Assembly (NCBI GenBank): GCA_037903355.1
Contig: JBAJFE010000014.1
Span: 2,356,001-2,420,000 of the forward strand
Length of the DNA stretch: 64,000 nucleotides
Origin: Trichuris trichiura
Taxonomy: Eukaryota; Nematoda; Enoplea; Trichinellida; Trichuridae
Direction of reading: 5' to 3'
Each line of letters begins with the position of its first letter. Position 1 is the stretch's first letter. The position numbers and the translations under genes are program-made. The notes under the pieces were generated by a model. It saw nothing but the letters and a program-made list of their open reading frames with translations, was not told the DNA's origin and searched no databases. Below, piece after piece: positions 50,201-62,368 of this stretch.

Positions 50201-53200
50201 TGAGAACCTAATGACGTCCCAGCTACGCCACGTCCTATCTTTCAGGGCCCAAAATTGACCAATGAGAACTGGGAGGCTCAAGCGCTCGGAAACGTTCACA
50301 AGGGGGCGACGGAGCGAAAAAGTTTGAGAACCTATGCTTTAGACTGTGTGGTGAAGTGGAATCATTGCTATGTTACTACCTCAAGAAAAGTTACGCAATC
50401 ACAACATAAAGTGGGAAGCAGCTGCACAGGCAAAACATTGGGTGAGACAAAAACGTTTGGCACAAGTCTCACCGATACGCTGATCAGCTATGACGTCAAG
50501 AATCTCTCTGCCAGAATCCTTATAGCTATTTAAAACTCAACGCTTTGGCAGAATTATTGAAGCGTTTAAAAGGTTCCCCGAAAGAACAATCTCGCGAAGC
50601 TTAGTCTTTTTTTCACGCAATAAATGAAAATTTCCTCCGCTCTCAAGAGAGGTTTCGATAACAAAAAGTGGTGCCCACTACCACCTACGCACGCGGTGTC
50701 ACCAAAAAACGTGATGGAAAATGCCTATTCAGTCACAGATTTAGCGCAGTGGTATTGAAGAGGTCAGCGGTAATATCTTTCTAATTACTTAGCAAAGCTC
50801 ACAGGAATTCTCTGTCCAATTTCTCAAGCAAATAGCATTCGATACAGAAAAGAAAAAAGAGCAGAAGGTTGTTTTCTTTGAGTCCTTAATTATCGGATAT
50901 TCTCAAGAACAAAAATTACAGCATATCTGAGACCAACACACTTTCACCGATATCTCAGCTTTCTGTCCCACTGTCCATGCTCTGATTATAACGGAACAGT
51001 TATAGCCGCGAAGGGCACGGCTAATTAGCATATCGACATCTGCAACTCAGAACGTTTGAACCCGCGTCTTCAATACAAAACTCCTTGAACCACATAAGAA
51101 TGACTCTTAGAGGAAAGGATCCTATCAGGTCCTACTAATTCAACTTTACGTCGGAGGATGAGCTATCGGACAACCTACAGAGCAGAAGTATTGCAAAACA
51201 ATCTAGTTCATCTCATCCTAGTAGGTAAGCTTGGAAAAATATCCAAGGCTAGGAAGATGCTTAGTCTCAGTACAGTCGAACCAATAGAAATCGTTAGGAA
51301 TAGCAAGCTCAAGGTTCAGTCTACAATTATCTACGAAATCAAATGTGAGTATATTGCAGAGAATAAAAACGTAGCTTCTTGGTATGTCAAAATGGGATTT
51401 CAAGTAGAGCGCAGAAATTTATCGTTTTGAAAATGTCCCGTTACTACGCCCAATGAATTTGTTGCCGGACCTTTCAGGTTACGCGTTAGCCTCTCCTCTG
51501 CAGATAGGTAGTGAGAATACCGTTAGAGATTCCAAAACAAAACCCATAAAAGATGAAAATGGGAATGACTCAGGCAATCAATACTCTGAAAGTCAAGGCC
51601 TAAGAAAAAACAAAATGAGGTTTACATTACTTTGAACCGCTTAATGTTTACAATAACTGGCCAATATCCACTTGATAAGATTTGAATACAAAACAGTTAG
51701 GAGACAGGAAACAGATGAGAACTGAACAAGCACTTACACAACTGTGCTAATATTAATGCATTCATATCGATACGGCTGTTTTTCAAATTACGTTAAACGA
51801 ATATGACTACAACTTGAATTATTAAAGAAACAGGAAGCCTTCTTAGCTAAGAAAAACAAATGACTCTCTTACGATAGCAGGCTCTCCATATATTCCAGAA
51901 CTATAAGTAGTCGCTAGTGTGGAAGGGCATTCTTCCAAGTACCAAGGTTTGCCATGTTGAAAGGTGGAAGAACTGACGCTAAGCGTGTAAATTGAAGTAG
52001 TGTAGCCATCGCACGAACAGCTGTCTTGGTGGCTTCCGCCGTTGCCCGAAGCCCATATAAAAATATTACCTTTGCCATTACGCCCCTAACGTAAATTCAA
52101 AGTCAGCCACAAACGAAATGAAAACAATAAAACTCTCCGCGCCTCAGTGATGCCTTGATAAAACGCAGCCTTTGTCGCACGCCCGGGACCATCGAACGTT
52201 TTCCCATCGTCCTCAGGACCCCAGCTGGCAGAATAGATGTCGATGTGGTTTTGATTTAAGGAGAGTGATGCAGCTTCGACACGATCACTAACAGAACCAT
52301 CAAGCATACGAACACCTGCAAAAAGATGCTTGAATAGGTTCACTTAAGTCGTTACTGTACCTCCAATCTTCGCATTATAGGCTACTCCAACCCCACACCA
52401 ATCATTTCCAGCAACGGCTGCTACTTCGCCAGCACAACGCGTTCCATGCCTTTAAGAAACATTGATAACTATACAAAATGTATACTACATATAAAATCAC
52501 TTGTTGTCATTATTGTTACGTGGATAAGGGTCGTCATCGTTGTCATTAACGTCGTAGCTAGCCAAAGGGTCCTAAAAAGGGCGAGTGACCTTCTTGAGCG
52601 CGCCGTCAATAATAGGGCACATAGTTAGCGGCCAAGTCAGGATGATCCCTTTGAATTCCATCGTCCAAAATGGAAACCACAACGTTTTTCCCGGTGTAAC
52701 CCATGTTCCAAGCTTCTCGTATTTTCATGTCGTTTCGAACGAAGCCATTCTGGAAAGCAAAAGGGAACTGACAATATAAGCAAACGCCCAACAACTTACC
52801 AGGTACCATTGCTGAATGTACAAAGGATCCTTCCATCGCAGCTTGAGGCCTGATTTGGAATTGTCGGTGTACGAAAAATCCGTTCGCTTAACACGCTTCC
52901 TCGGAGACTCGATTTCACTCCATAAGACCTAGAAAACATTTCCATGCGAAACATACGCGCTCAAGCAATCATGCACAGCTTCGCGATCCGCCTTCGTTGG
53001 TAAAATATTGACCTGATTTACCATAAAAGTGTGTTGTGCTACTTTTAAATTTCACATTTTGGAATTCGCTTCGTTTCAAGCTAAATGTTGCGGAAAACCG
53101 GCAACAGTAGAAGTGGCACCTTCATTTAAAGGCCAAAAGAGCTTTGCAAAAGCGAAGGCTTTTTGTTAACGTAAACCGCTCAATTATCGCTGATGATTTC

Positions 53201-54870
53201 ATTGCTTCTCTTAAGTTCGAAGCCTAACATTTTCAGGTATAACTGGTTTAGGCACATGCTGGCAGCATCTTGGTAAGTTCAAGTTCAAAGCATTAACTTT
53301 CTGTTTGTTTCAAGTTCGAAAATCATTAACGTATCACATCAACTGTTGACGACGATTCCACGTTACGTGTTCAACATTTAGGTAGTGTTCTTATAAGCGA
53401 CGCTTCTAATTTTGCTGGCGTTCTTCTAAACAGACTCAAAGAAATTATATATTTCTATTAATCAGTCTGACAAAGACGACATATACTGCCATTTATCACG
53501 TCACTGAAAGGGAAAGAACTATTCGATTATTGAAGCTTAACATGGTACTACAAAACAAATCATAACTAGTGAAAGTACTTACGTCTGGATGAAGCCGGAG
53601 ACTCCTTCTGATTTCACGTTTTGAAATTTTTCTGCCTCCTCTTTTAAACCAGTAATAACCTTTTAGGGAACCGATCTGCAAAAGTGAAGATCATGAAGTA
53701 CTACGCAGGAAGTTTAGTCAAAAGAATTAATTGGCTTTCGAACTAAAAAATAAGTTGCCTGCCACTGGTAGCTTGTGCTTCCAAACTAGTTGCTGTCCCA
53801 AGGCAAAAAAGAAAAGTACTACGCTTAATTACCATGAAACCGTAATCAGGGTAGAACTGCTGTTCAAGTAAAGCACGAAGAACGGTGCCAGTTCATCCAA
53901 GCCTATGGTGAGTTATGCCATGGTAACAAAGGCGAACGTAAAACCATAAGCTCCTACAGCAGATATAATCTTAGGTTGGCAGATACAGTTAAACAAAGTA
54001 ACTTATAGAGCGTTAAAAAAAGTACTGCCAATGACATCTCTTCAGTATTCGTCCTACATTGATAGCGGGAGAAAGTTGAAAAATTAGAGCAATTTCTCTA
54101 CAACTAGTAGGCGGTGACTATTTCCATACTGCGTACTTGTTCCAAAAGCTCAAGCAGATATTACTCAATAAACAAGAAGTATGAGTACAGTTTGGACTGT
54201 AAAGAAAAGGCAAGGGGAAAGTTTTGAAGATCTTCCATCCAAGTCAGCTTAGAGAAACTATTCATAGTTTACAAAGATGTTCAAATCACCAGAAATTCGA
54301 ACGATGAATAGCTTTGAAAAGCCACGACTAATTACGGACAAACTAACTAAGGCTAAATCACCTATAAATAAAATAGCAACTGATTTAGTTCAGCACCCAC
54401 ACCAGTATCACTCCAGACAATAGTGTATTGCCCTACATGTGCACATCCGATTTGAAACGGCAGAAATGGATGCTACGTAGTCTGATCTGACGTAGCTGGT
54501 TCTACTACCACCTTTAATAAACACACGTCTGAATTTTTGCGCAGTCTGATCATGCACTGATTAGGTTTTATCCCAAGAAAGAAAAAGAAAAAAGGAAAAC
54601 TAAATCATATAAGGAAAAATGAAAAGCAGCCACTTTTAAAGACAGATTGTACGTGATTAGGCGAGCGAAGGAACGTGTTACCTGACCCATATTTTTAAAA
54701 CCATGAAGAGCGGCAATGGCGTTTGCTCGGCTTTCATCACCCCTTCTGAGCTGCACCAAGACGTTTTGCTGATCGTCGCTTCCATAATCCCTGAGTCCAA
54801 TCACTTCTGCCACAGTTAGACTTGCCAGTGCTAACTGCCATAACCAAAAGAGCGCTGCTGTTCGACACAT
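44292..54870 (-). CDS. Furin/PC5-type proprotein convertase, membrane-anchored, Cys-rich
   Basis: A complete gene of 21 exons; 1,050 residues. Exons: 54682-54870, 53583-53675, 52800-52928, 52621-52749, 52501-52571, 52361-52449, 52134-52315, 51873-52085, 47638-47738, 47475-47581, 47255-47421, 47092-47213, 46895-47040, 46708-46847, 45947-46053, 45471-45896, 45076-45284, 44900-45006, 44720-44843, 44496-44634, 44292-44454; phases agree throughout. Order: signal peptide; prodomain ending RKRVKR; subtilisin-like domain with catalytic Asp (SILDDGI), His (HGTRCAGE), oxyanion Asn (WASGNGG) and Ser (GTSASAP); P domain ([40 protein letters not shown]); furin-type Cys-rich repeats (exons 15-19); a transmembrane helix ([20 protein letters not shown]); RRRRR stop-transfer; an acidic tail. 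Such enzymes cleave precursors after paired basic residues in the Golgi and at the cell surface. Domain order resembles Drosophila Furin 2 and mammalian PC5B. The end of exon 7 is uncertain: a GC donor at 52,142 would remove three residues. Confidence 0.97.
47739..51872. other. Large intron 8 of the convertase gene
   Basis: 4.1 kb between the WASGNGG and GTSASAP exons. It contains a hAT element (49,329-50,336). I recognise nothing else in it. Confidence 0.7.
49329..50336 (+). mobile_element. hAT transposon remnant with 8-bp target duplication
   Basis: Flanked on both sides by ctttagac (49,321-49,328 and 50,337-50,344). Ends TATAGGTTCTTGAAGTGGGC and, inverted, CATAGGTTCTCAAACTTTTT. The 1,008-bp interior keeps the C-terminal dimerisation region of a ZBED5/FAM200-like hAT transposase (49,553-49,843). 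Visible there are [30 protein letters not shown] and [17 protein letters not shown], similar to the family pattern FPxxYLCExGFSA...LRLxLS...PDI. The N-terminal BED finger and the catalytic domain are missing. A second copy of the right end lies inside at about 50,176-50,212. Confidence 0.88.
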
Positions 54871-57530
54871 CAAATAATTCCACACTGGCAATTGCAGCCC
54901 TTCGCATCACTAAAGCAAGCGGCAATGAACGGTCAGGGCGCACCTAATACCACCCTTTTTTCTCGTCCGAATGAGCAGCTGATCGACGTAGCATTCACAA
55001 AACATGTTGAAATACCCGAATGCTTTGCTTTATAATCAAATACAAAATAATGCATTTTTTCTTATCTCGTTCGCTGAGTTTACTTTCGGCGCTCTACGCA
55101 AACTTCGCGAATTTAAACATATACCGTGATAACGAAATCAATTGTCCGTCCATCTATGCTATGAAAGCGCTAAGACGAATTCCATTTCAAATTTGCATAA
55201 GTACTGTGAAAAGACAAGCAGGTCACATGGCAAGCTAACATGGGAGGATCAGCTCGCTAACCACGCAGTTCCTGCAGCTGTGCAAACAAACACAATCGTT
55301 TAATTCATTGAACAACTTAGGTAAATTAGCGTACACTAATTGGCAAGCAACACATTTGAAGCTTCGGAAAATGGAGCTTACCAACAGCATTTCACAATAT
55401 TGAAGCCGTATTGCAATCGCTGAGGAACTCAAGGGCACCGTACGAATCTGAAAGAAAGAAACGTTTGCAAGACCTTGGAATAGATTGCAATTCATGTATG
55501 GTTATTCGTCCAAGGAGGTCATTGCCCTAGCTACAAATTGGTCATAAACAAAGCGTGCAGTGTTTCAACAACAATTCGTCACCCGATCTGCAATAACACA
55601 AGGTGACCAGGCCCCACGCGTACGCAACGACACTTCCTGCTGCTAGCGATAAGCGAAACTGAAGCGTGGCGAAATTTCCGGAAGCATACGTTGATTAGTT
55701 TATGCGCATCCAGCTACGGAACATTTCTGCATAACTCTGCTTTGCTAGCTATTATAGAATTACCGTTATGAGCAAGTATTTGCATATATGCAAAACACCT
55801 CTTCTGAGAATCAAGTTGGAAATGTTTGCTTTTCCGTGTAGTAAACACAAGATGAAAGTTTGCATTTCGTTCCAGTTCTTCTTCCATTCTTAAGCGCTCT
55901 TTCTTATCGGAATTAACCGTTCCAACTGAAATAACTTTAGTATTAGTAATAACTGTTTGCGCCTGTCAGGTAGAAAGGTCTGCGTCATAGCTTCAACCAG
56001 GTTCTGCCTGTCTTTCAGTTACTTTTGGCATTTAGTAGTGAGAAGGCGTTTACTTTCTGAATAACGCTTTCTGCCTTAGATTTTACAGCAGGTTGATGCA
56101 TTTGAACCTTCTTGCTGCCTGTAAGTTATTTGATAAGAAAAGTGCGTACCAGCTGACTTTCACAAGAAAACAGCATTTTGGAATATAGAATTTCTTGATG
56201 AACAGTCTGTGCGCAGCTTTTGCTTCAACAAACAGCTATTCAAAACTTTGAAAAGAGTGCTATGGGCAATAAACCTGTAAAGTAGGCGACTTTATTTTTG
56301 CGTAAGCCAAAAGTTGTCAAATTTACCAAACTGTTGATCAGCATATTACTATCATGCCTATGAACAAAAAATGCACGCGCTGCGATTTACGAGACGGCTA
56401 AGGAAGTTAAGGCAGATTTTCTTCACTTGGAGTCAGAGGTAAAGAAGAACTACCTCCAATGTAAAATATGCTGGAAATTCCTACTAGAAAGTTTCTAAAC
56501 ATTTTCAAGGTTCGAAAATTTAAAACTACGTAAGTTCTCTTGGGTTCCAGGCGTATAGCAAATACTGCAGCCCCGCAAGCGCTCTGTGCCGCTGACAAAC
56601 GTTTCAGCTGCGAATAAAATCGAATAAATAACTATCAGACCGAAGGAAATGTCGCCGCATTTCTGAAAAATAAACAAACAGCGCAGTTGGGTGAGTTGAC
56701 GAACTTTCACCACTAAAGCAACTTACTTTCTATCAACTGGCAACACGTTTGCAGAGCGGTGTAAAAGTGGGCCAGTGGGCCAACCAGCATTTGATAACAC
56801 GTGGAACAAACAAGTCTTAGGAGACATCAGCATCATGCTAATTCTGATGCTATATGCTGTTCAACACGATGCAGAAACGTGATCATGGCGTTTACTTGCT
56901 TAGCTGAGTCTTTTTTTTTAATGATAACTGATCAGTAAGGGCCCTATTCAGATTTTATCAATCTGAGGAAAACGCCTTTTAAAAAAAACTGCCGCTGATA
57001 AGGAAAAAAAGAACTGGAGCTTTCAGAGCGAGTTAATTTCATCATCATTATGAAATAGTACCGCGCCAATGATTTAGTCCGCTTATTCAGGATGGCTCAG
57101 AGGCAATCGTTTCGCAACGTCCTCCTTTGCATTATTCCGATTCGTGCAGGCAACGTTTCTTGGCATGTCATTTTTTATGGAATGAACCTGTTAAAACTAG
57201 GTGCCGTTGACATCCAGTTCGAAAGTAAAGAATATTCGAAATTTCGAGTATTTTTCACTGCAACAGAGAAGCTAGGTTAAGTTTCATCCTCTTGCAATCT
57301 TCTAAGACCTACATTCTCATTTCTGTTCCGTTGTCACGCTAAGACGATTTGTTAATAGCGCGTCACTTCAAGCGTGCCATTTGGAATTGAACCTCAGGAG
57401 AATGGTCCTATTTTAGTTCCCGCCGATAATAGAGAGTATGTTACGCTTTGAAAGCTACATTTTCAGCACAAATACTATGTGCCAGAGGTAAGATAAGACC
57501 GCACTTCACAGTGAATCATCGACAGTCTGT
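54871..57530. other. Intergenic, no supported gene
   Basis: Contains the convertase promoter region on its left. On the minus strand at about 56,440-56,690 there is an exon-like pair with acceptor ttatttttcag, but the reading needs a 33-nt intron and matches no family I know. Nothing else seen. Confidence 0.4.
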
Positions 57531-57534
57531 ATAC

Positions 57535-58949
57535 AAATACGTCTCCGTAAGTTGATCACCCAAGAGACTGGTGAAAACTGGCCAGCATAGGGAGGCTGTG
57601 GATACAAGTAGCTCGGCTGAATAGATTAGTATCTGTACGCGTTTTATTCTGTTGCGCAGCATCTTTTGGAGGTCTATTAAACGGCGAGGTGCATAAAATA
57701 GCACTGTAAAATCATGCATATGCTTTTTAGGAGCTACAGTGCTTGCTGAAAAAGGTGTCAGTTCTAGTCTGGTGCTTCTTCTTACTACAAACACAAGTGG
57801 CAAGGGCGGCCTTCGCGCTAGCTACCCGGCTAAGCATCTCTGAGCATTTTTCAGCGTTGAAAATGTCTTCCCTCCTTGAAGCCACTGGCGAAATAACGAA
57901 ACTTCGCGATGAAGTCTTCCAAGACCTCGACGGGAACTTCGCTAGATTCGCCGCGTAAGATTTTCTAAGAAATCATATGACGGAACTTGAACTTCTCCAG
58001 CTAACCGCTTGATGCTTGGAAACCTGCCAGTGCGAATTCTACGATGAATCTTCCAGCAATTTCCCGGATCATTGGACCAGAGATGTGAGCATTAGCTGCT
58101 CTCATTTGCCTACACCAACTTAACGCTGCTTCATTGACTTGGTCGAAGGAGATTCTCCTCCTTCTTCGCCGCGCGTTTCCGCTTTCTTTATCATATCTTT
58201 CCAAGTACTCACGTTTGCGTCTCTGGATGTTATTAACACTAGTCTTGCTGACATGAAACCGTTCCACTGTATTCCTTTGACTGTTGGTTTCGAGAAAGTG
58301 GATAACTTCCACTTTTTCCTTCAGTGTCAACTCTCTCGATTCTTTCCATTCAGCCATAGTGCAAACTGTAACCAGCTTGGCGGCTACTACTGCGGAAACA
58401 AGAATACCTTTATTCGTCAAGACACGTTAAGCCCATCCCCCGCATGAGTACAACAAAGCAAATGAATAGAACTGAGCTCGACGCGAACGAATACAAGTAG
58501 GCTCGATTCACCATATTTCACTCTATTGGGGGAATGCTACCCACGCCTAGGCGAGAGGTTACGCAAACGAGGAAAGGTGCAAGCTGCGCCGGCAAGCATG
58601 AAAAAACCATCGTCAAAGCGACGGAACCGGTTCTGTTATCAGGAATTTCCAGTGCACAGTAATAAGAAACTTTGCTATGTTGAGTAATAGCACATTCAGG
58701 CACCGACGGTTAACAGCTCCTAGCGACTGACATAGAGCAAACTGAAATGGTCAACTTATGGAGAGCAAACTAGCATTCGGTCGATATACCACGTAGCGTC
58801 TAAAACGGCTAACCTCCCAGTTACGGAGGTGGTGAACGTATAGAGGCTGTCCTTGAGCTTATTTACGTGCGGACCAACCAACTGGTCAAAATTCGGTCAA
58901 CTTAGGGAGGTGATCCGTATAGAGAGGTGACCAACTTTGGAAATTCCAC
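57535..58949 (-). mobile_element. Tigger/pogo element, degenerate, with DNA-binding part of transposase
   Basis: The right end, read inward, is CAGTGGAATTTCCAAAGTTG, beside TA (58,950). The left end is worn (CTCCGTAAGTTGATCACCCA). Internal tracts GGACCAACCAACTGGTCAAA and CAACTTAGGGAGGTG are shared with the MITE fragments at 36.4-36.9 kb, so this element or a relative could have mobilised them. A minus-strand transposase fragment is present (next entry). Confidence 0.8.
57900..58363 (-). pseudogene. Tigger transposase fragment (CENP-B-type HTH)
   Basis: From the Met at 58,361-58,363 the frame reads MAEWKESRELTLKEKVEVIH. It goes on with the Pipsqueak-type helix-turn-helix (VERFHVSKTSVNNIQRRK) and the CENPB-type second HTH (EAALSWCRQMRAANAHISGP, MIREIAGRF). 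It stops at about 58,001 and can be followed further through stops as LEKFKFRH and EVPVEVLEDFIAKF. The DDE catalytic domain is absent, so the protein would be DNA-binding only, and the stops make it a pseudogene. Confidence 0.85.
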
Positions 58950-58988
58950 TGTATTTCGCGATTTTGAAACAGCCAACTTGTGCGTATA

Positions 58989-60188
58989 CAGTCGGCCCTC
59001 GTTATCCGCGGGGTTCTATACAACGCGATTCGCCCGGCGTGAAATAGCGGCGTCATCTTTTGCATGGCGGTACACGAGATAAAGCCTAGAACAGTCAGTG
59101 GTTGCTGGTTCGCGGGGAGACGCAGTTAGTGAATGCGAGGAGTTAGGTGCCATCGATGAGAAGGTCAAGGATATGGTGAATTTTGGCAACGACTTGAGAG
59201 GTGAGGGTTTCTCCGACACGGTAGAAGATATCAGAGAGCGCACAGAAAAGTGTGGAAAGCCGTTCGCCAACGAGGAACTCGAGGAACTGATGCAATCGCC
59301 TACAAGCAGCGACGACGATGTTATGGAAGATACAGGAACTTAAACACACTCAGATTGAACGCTGCAATAGCTTGCCAGTATTTTCCTGCAAGCGCAGGTC
59401 CTTAAGGATATGATTGCTGAATACGATCCATCCATGGAACGTAGCATTATGGTTATACGAGAAATAACGGCTTCGTTGAAGCCGCTAGAAGATTTATTCG
59501 ATAAAGCGAAGAAAAGGCAGACACAGCTCCCTATAACGAAACAATGTTTTTAAATAAAACTCCTGCGGCTGCAAAGACTAACATTTTAAGGCGACACGTT
59601 TTGCTACCAACAAGTTCAAGAAACCGTAGGACCGGCCGTTCTCCAGGAGAGCTACGCCCACTTGCAGAAAGTGAGTAAACTGACGCATGATGCCCCAAAC
59701 GTTTCTGCCGTAGACGTTTTGCTCGATGTGGGTGTGTTCTGTGTAATGTTCACTATTTCTGCTTAAGTGCGCCAATGTATTTTATATTTCGCCTGCTCTG
59801 CACCCATTCTGCCAATGTATTTTATATTTCGCCTGCTCTGCGCACCAGTACATCGCTTAGCTCATTAAAGCAAGGCGATTACCAGGCGTTTAAGGAAAGA
59901 GCATCTTACTTTCATCCTTTCTTGTATCTAACGGTTTGGAAACTGATGGCTGGGGCCATTGGACAAGCGCAGTCTCATTGATGTCTTTACCACGTGGCTA
60001 GATTCTGTAGTACCAAGCTTCGAAGGATTACTAGGTATGATAACCCTTCCGGAAGGAATTCAAGGGGAAAGGACAAAATACGCGGCTAGAATATAAGCTA
60101 TTTAGCCTTTTTCACAGGGTATCCTACATAACATAGTGAAATACTCAAAATTTTGGACGAATTAATCGCGGATAACGAGGGCCGACTG
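58989..60188 (+). mobile_element. Tigger/pogo element, 1,200 bp, perfect TIRs and TA duplication
   Basis: Starts CAGTCGGCCCTCGTTATCCG and ends with the exact inverse, identical for 22 bp, flanked by TA at 58,987-58,988 and 60,189-60,190. The interior keeps the C-terminal tail of a Tigger-type transposase in two frames: FANEELEELMQS followed by an acidic run (59,098-59,343), then IAEYDPSMERSIMVIREI and FDKAKKRQTQLPITKQCF (to about 59,553). Most of the transposase is deleted. A 40-bp unit beginning GCCAATGTATTTTATATTTC is repeated in tandem at 59,771 and 59,811. Confidence 0.88.
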
Positions 60189-61577
60189 TACTAATAAGGA
60201 AACTGGACATCAAAGTTTCTGTATTGGCTCATTGAGTCGTCAGTGGTTCTTTCAGCCCAGAAAAGTTAGCTCCACAAAAAATGTCACCTCTAATTATTTC
60301 GTGAGGAAGAAACAATACCATTGATTAAAATTTTCAGGTACCTTAATGTGTTAGCCTATTTGATAAATGGTTGAATCCCCGCGGTCAGTCTAAAAAGGAT
60401 ACTTCTGTGTATGAATGGCTAGTTGGGCGAGTGAAGAAAGATACTAATGACGAGTCTAGGCTTTTGAAAATTACCTGGTTAACATTAACTAAATATTTAT
60501 ATTTAAAAATTCAGTTTCTGACCACGGTGTCATTACGTGACTACGAGAAAGTTCCTATTGAATACAAGGCTTCTATGCTCATGTTACGTCATACGCCCAC
60601 CAAGCAGCTTCAACCCTTGTCGCTGCTCGAAACCGTGAAACCAACCTTCACTTATCACACTGATAACGGAGTAAATCTCTCATGGAAGACTTCGGGATGT
60701 TATTTCATCACAACTTAGACATCTCCATGTCTTAACCCGCTATGATTTAAGCCACATTTCTTTCACTATGTCCAGCCCTGAACTCCTCTCGTTATGTTGA
60801 TCTGATGTTTGGACACACCATTACCAAAGTGGAGAAACAAACTTGTTTCGCGTCATTGACTACCAAAAAACGAACGTATCATAATCACAGACGTTTCTAT
60901 AGAGCACCCCTAGAATTCAAGTTTTATTTGTTATGAACAAGGCAGGATGCTCACAGTTCGTGCCGAGAGAAGCACATTCTCTGCGCAACGGAAAACGTCA
61001 AGAGCTAAATGCCACCACATTAGGTTTCTTCGGTGAAAGACTACATTTCATTATTAGTACTCTGTAACCATGTAATCACATTATATAAGAATTACCACCT
61101 AGCTATCAACCAAAAAAATACTCAAGACAAAGCGTACGCGATGAAGAGTACAGAACTTTTAAAACTGCCTCATCGGACTTGCAATGGATGTGACCACCTT
61201 AGAAGTACTAGCTGACTTAGCACATAGTCATTGAATGTTAGCTAAGCAGCGTGTCTCAAAGTCGCCAACAATAAAGCAGAAGTGCGATACAGCTGCCAAC
61301 TCATTAATGCAAACTCGTTCAAGTTTTGCTGACCACCAAACGTTAGTTTTTCGCGTAATTTGTGCACAGAGTATCGCTGGAACAGGATTATTGGCTGCCA
61401 AGTTAATGAGAGATTGCACGAGGCACATGGTCTTCGCAGCGGCAAGCCAAGGTTATCTTATTACCTGCGCATTTTAAATTCCGACTGTAGTCGCTGTTTT
61501 TCCCGCAGGTTTTAAATTGGCTTTTGGTCACGGAATTTTTTTTGCCTGATATCACATGGGTTTGTCAGAATTATGAC
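60189..61577. other. Intergenic; one unassigned 115-codon frame
   Basis: 60,371-60,718 on the plus strand is open for 115 codons (SVYEWLVGRVKKDTND, EYKASMLMLRHTP). It has no recognised domain and no clear splice partners. I do not call it a gene. Nothing else seen. Confidence 0.35.
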
Positions 61578-62368
61578 ATGGAGCAAAAAAACGCTGTGAC
61601 AAAAAATGAGTCGGGTGAGTTAGACGAACGGAGGTTTTTATTTTTCGTTTTCTCGGGTTCAAGTTAAAATTGTCAATTATTAGATCAGCGAGTTTCGCTT
61701 TTGTTAGTAAGCATTCAATCCCTCAGGTTAAAGTATTTTTGTTTCCATTAAGAAAGCCAAGTGATGCGCAGAATACAGGAGGGACTACTTTACCTGGAGA
61801 CTCAACTGGAGCCAAAAGTGAACGATTTGATGGCTGAGGTTGTTCTGACGCGCAGAGAGGTTGCGAATGAGTGCCTTCACTTATGGAAAAAAACATACGG
61901 AAATCGTCTTGCAAAAGCTGTGAGGAGTTCTATTTGAAGTTTCGCGATTTTTGCTATCCTTCTGTAGTTTGTATGCCTTTATACTTGCATGTGCTTCAAG
62001 TTTTCTGTCTTTGAAAGCCATAAATGAACATTTTGGATGTTTTTACTTTATATATACCTGTTTAGCTAAATCAAAACTTGGGCCGCCAAACAACTGCGGC
62101 GACGATAAATTATCAACGACGTGTAAGTGGCTTACTGAAAACAAGCAAGTTCCGCAATGATGAAATAGATCAGCCTGTATCGTCACCAGACTTTAGCAAG
62201 GTAACTTAAAGCATTCTTTTACGTTTCTACAACCGTCACTGCTTACAGACAGCTAGCAAGATAAAAGACTTGAAAGCCAACGTTATTAATGCGAAATGTA
62301 CGCTAGAGTTGATTGAAACTCTTAAAGCTGCTGGCGTGGAAGCACCATTGCGTGACACTGATGAATAG
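61578..62368 (+). CDS. Unknown 152-residue helical protein
   Basis: Four exons, 61578-61614, 61753-61919, 62066-62200 and 62249-62368, join with consistent phases (1, 0, 0) at good donors (gtgagt, gtgagg, gtaact) and acceptors. The protein begins MEQKNAVTKNES and ends LRDTDE with a TAG stop. Helical, charged segments stand out: RRIQEGLLYLETQLEPKVND, TRREVANECLHLWKKTYGN and SKIKDLKANVINAKCTLELI. No signal peptide, membrane span or Cys cluster is present. The composition suggests a small coiled-coil subunit of a larger complex, but I recognise no family. The evidence is the chain of four in-phase exons with coding-like composition; the first exon (12 codons) is the least certain, and a start at the Met at 61,764 would also be open. 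Confidence 0.7.

Noticed and set aside
56407..56713. Two overlapping minus-strand frames with an exon-like acceptor
   Set aside because: Joining them needs a 33-nt intron, and the product (SAAQSACGAAVFAIRLEPKR) matches nothing I know; too weak for a gene call.
57743..57958. Frame starting with a signal-peptide-like stretch
   Set aside because: It is the antisense of the decayed Tigger transposase (EVPVEVLEDFIAKF on the other strand).
60371..60718. 115-codon plus-strand frame
   Set aside because: No domain, no clear start context and no neighbouring exon; kept only as a note.
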